From assembly GCA_015663855.1 (NCBI GenBank), contig DQRJ01000106.1, positions 1 to 24,463 of the forward strand: DNA of 24,463 bases, in the 5' to 3' direction. This DNA comes from Flavobacteriales bacterium. GTDB lineage: Bacteria; Bacteroidota; Bacteroidia; Flavobacteriales_D; Sanyastnellaceae. Position 1 is the stretch's first letter; the number at the start of each line of letters is the position of its first letter. The notes beneath the pieces are model-generated. The model was not told where the DNA came from. It searched no databases and saw only the letters and a program-made list of their open reading frames with translations. Positions 23,315 to 24,463 of the stretch are shown in pieces. Both the position numbers and the translations under genes were made by a program.

Positions 23315-24463
23315 ATGGATAGAAATCTTGACATAGTTTTATACGGAGCGAGTGGATTTACAGGTCAGTTGTGTGTTCGTTATTTTGCAGAAAATGCAGG
23401 GTCTGGGATTCGCTGGGCCATTGCCGGCCGAAATGAAGTAAAGCTTAAAGAAATCATTAATGCTTTGTCACTTGATGTTGAGATAATTGTGGCTGATGGA
23501 AATGATACTGAAGCCCTAGACAAATTAACCACAAAAACTAAAGTGGTGCTCTCAACAGCCGGGCCTTTTCACAGGTATGGATCAAAGCTGGTAGCCTCTT
23601 GCGTTAAAAACTCAACCCATTATGCAGATATTACAGGGGAAAATTTTTGGGTAAGAGACTTGATCGATAAGCATCATATTGAGGCCGCTTCAAAAGGAAT
23701 AAGGATTGTACCGTCTTGTGGATATGACTCACTTCCTTCAGACCTAGCGACATTATATGCTATCGAGCAAATGGGTAAGCCTGTCATACGTGTTGATTGC
23801 TTTCATACTGCTAAAGGCGGTGCCTCCGGCGGAACGATAGAGACCATATTTTCTATTGCAGACTTAAAACTAGGCAAAAAAATTCGTGATCCCTTTTTAC
23901 TTAACCCAGAGGGCTCTTATTCTAAAGATCAAAAGAAGCACAGCCGGGATACCATGGCCGTTAAAAAGAATATATTGATAGACCGGTGGACAGGTCCTTT
24001 TATGATGGCATTTGCGAATACCCGTGTGGTTCGCAGGAGTGCAGCCCTGATGGAAGGGCAAGGTCAGGCGTATGGACCTGGGTTTGTTTACCATGAGGGG
24101 AGCTATTTTAAAAGATACTTAAAAGCCTTTAAGATGTCAGTCTTTACCGGGCTCATGGTTATGTTGATCACCTCCCCCTTGCGCCAGGTAATAAGGCGTT
24201 TGTTACCCAAGCCTGGCGAAGGGCCAAGTGAAAAAACAATGCTCAATGGACATTTTAAATGTTTATTAATTGCTGAAGCTGAAGATGGGGAAAGAAGAGT
24301 GTTTTCTATGTATGCCAGTGGGGATCCAGGTTATCGTCTTACCACAAGATTTATTTGTGAAAGTGCAATGCTTTTGGCTAGTGACATTGAAAATCTTCCA
24401 GGCGGCAAAGCGTACGGAGGCGTGCTTACTCCGGCAACAGCACTTGGGCGACCAATGATAGAC
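23315..24463 (+). CDS. Saccharopine dehydrogenase-like/trans-acting enoyl reductase family protein (3' end cut)
   Basis: The frame from ATG 23315 is open for 383 codons to the window end, without a stop. The N-terminus has the NAD(P)-binding Rossmann motif 'YGASGFTGQLCVRYFA' (residues about 10-25), 'AIAGRNEVKLKEI', 'STAGPFHRYGSKLVASCV', and 'HYADITGENFWVRDLID', followed by 'RIVPSCGYDSLPSDLATLYA'. This pattern is that of the saccharopine dehydrogenase-fold, trans-acting enoyl reductase group, whose mycobacterial members act on polyketide-derived lipids. In other bacteria the substrate is unknown. A hydrophobic segment, 'MSVFTGLMVMLITSPL', near residue 270 may touch the membrane. The last residues ('GVLTPATALGRPMID') are near the usual C-terminus, so only a few tens of residues are probably missing. 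It is a different subfamily from the dehydrogenase at 2600-3736. Confidence 0.85.
   Translation, partial: MDRNLDIVLYGASGFTGQLCVRYFAENAGSGIRWAIAGRNEVKLKEIINALSLDVEIIVADGNDTEALDKLTTKTKVVLSTAGPFHRYGSKLVASCVKNSTHYADITGENFWVRDLIDKHHIEAASKGIRIVPSCGYDSLPSDLATLYAIEQMGKPVIRVDCFHTAKGGASGGTIETIFSIADLKLGKKIRDPFLLNPEGSYSKDQKKHSRDTMAVKKNILIDRWTGPFMMAFANTRVVRRSAALMEGQGQAYGPGFVYHEGSYFKRYLKAFKMSVFTGLMVMLITSPLRQVIRRLLPKPGEGPSEKTMLNGHFKCLLIAEAEDGERRVFSMYASGDPGYRLTTRFICESAMLLASDIENLPGGKAYGGVLTPATALGRPMID

Overview
The window looks like chromosomal DNA of a marine-type member of the Bacteroidota, probably Flavobacteriia or a close relative. Support comes from secreted proteins with type IX secretion (T9SS) sorting tails, a dockerin-like tail of a kind common in marine Flavobacteriia, candidate promoters of the Bacteroidota type (TAnnTTTG near -7), little sign of Shine-Dalgarno sites, and a P-II/AmtB/GltBD set with flavobacterial features. 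The genus cannot be read from the sequence. No tRNA, rRNA, CRISPR array, transposase or phage gene was found.

Left part (1-8.9 kb). Bases 1-87 are an inverted, diverged copy of an internal piece (1512-1598) of the second gene, so the left edge is either a fold-back assembly join or a real inverted duplicate. Next, on the minus strand, comes a two-gene redox module: a membrane protein with two HX13H pairs (diheme cytochrome b-like) overlapping a membrane-anchored ferredoxin/flavin oxidoreductase. Then come a penicillin-acylase-family hydrolase translationally coupled to a saccharopine-dehydrogenase-like oxidoreductase, a secreted protein with a dockerin-like tail, and, on the plus strand, a secreted M20 amidohydrolase.

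Middle (9.0-12.3 kb, minus). A two-gene operon encodes T9SS cargo: a beta-lactamase-fold serine hydrolase with a typical T9SS tail, then a multidomain esterase with an adhesin-like front end and a divergent T9SS tail. A good Bacteroidota promoter lies in front of it.

Right part (12.4-22.5 kb, minus). This is an ammonium-assimilation block, transcribed as [porin remnant]-P-II-amtB-gltB-gltD-class V aminotransferase-Lrp regulator. AmtB imports ammonium, P-II senses nitrogen/energy state, GltBD makes glutamate, and the aminotransferase and Lrp-like regulator probably redistribute and sense amino groups. A porin gene that once led the block is broken by several lesions. A 39-bp dyad sits just upstream of the lrp gene, and parts of it recur in front of gltB and the aminotransferase gene.

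Right edge (22.5-24.46 kb). About 0.9 kb holds only fragments that look like decayed coding sequence. Then a plus-strand enoyl-reductase-like, saccharopine-dehydrogenase-fold gene begins behind a promoter-like site with an 8-bp inverted repeat and runs off the end.
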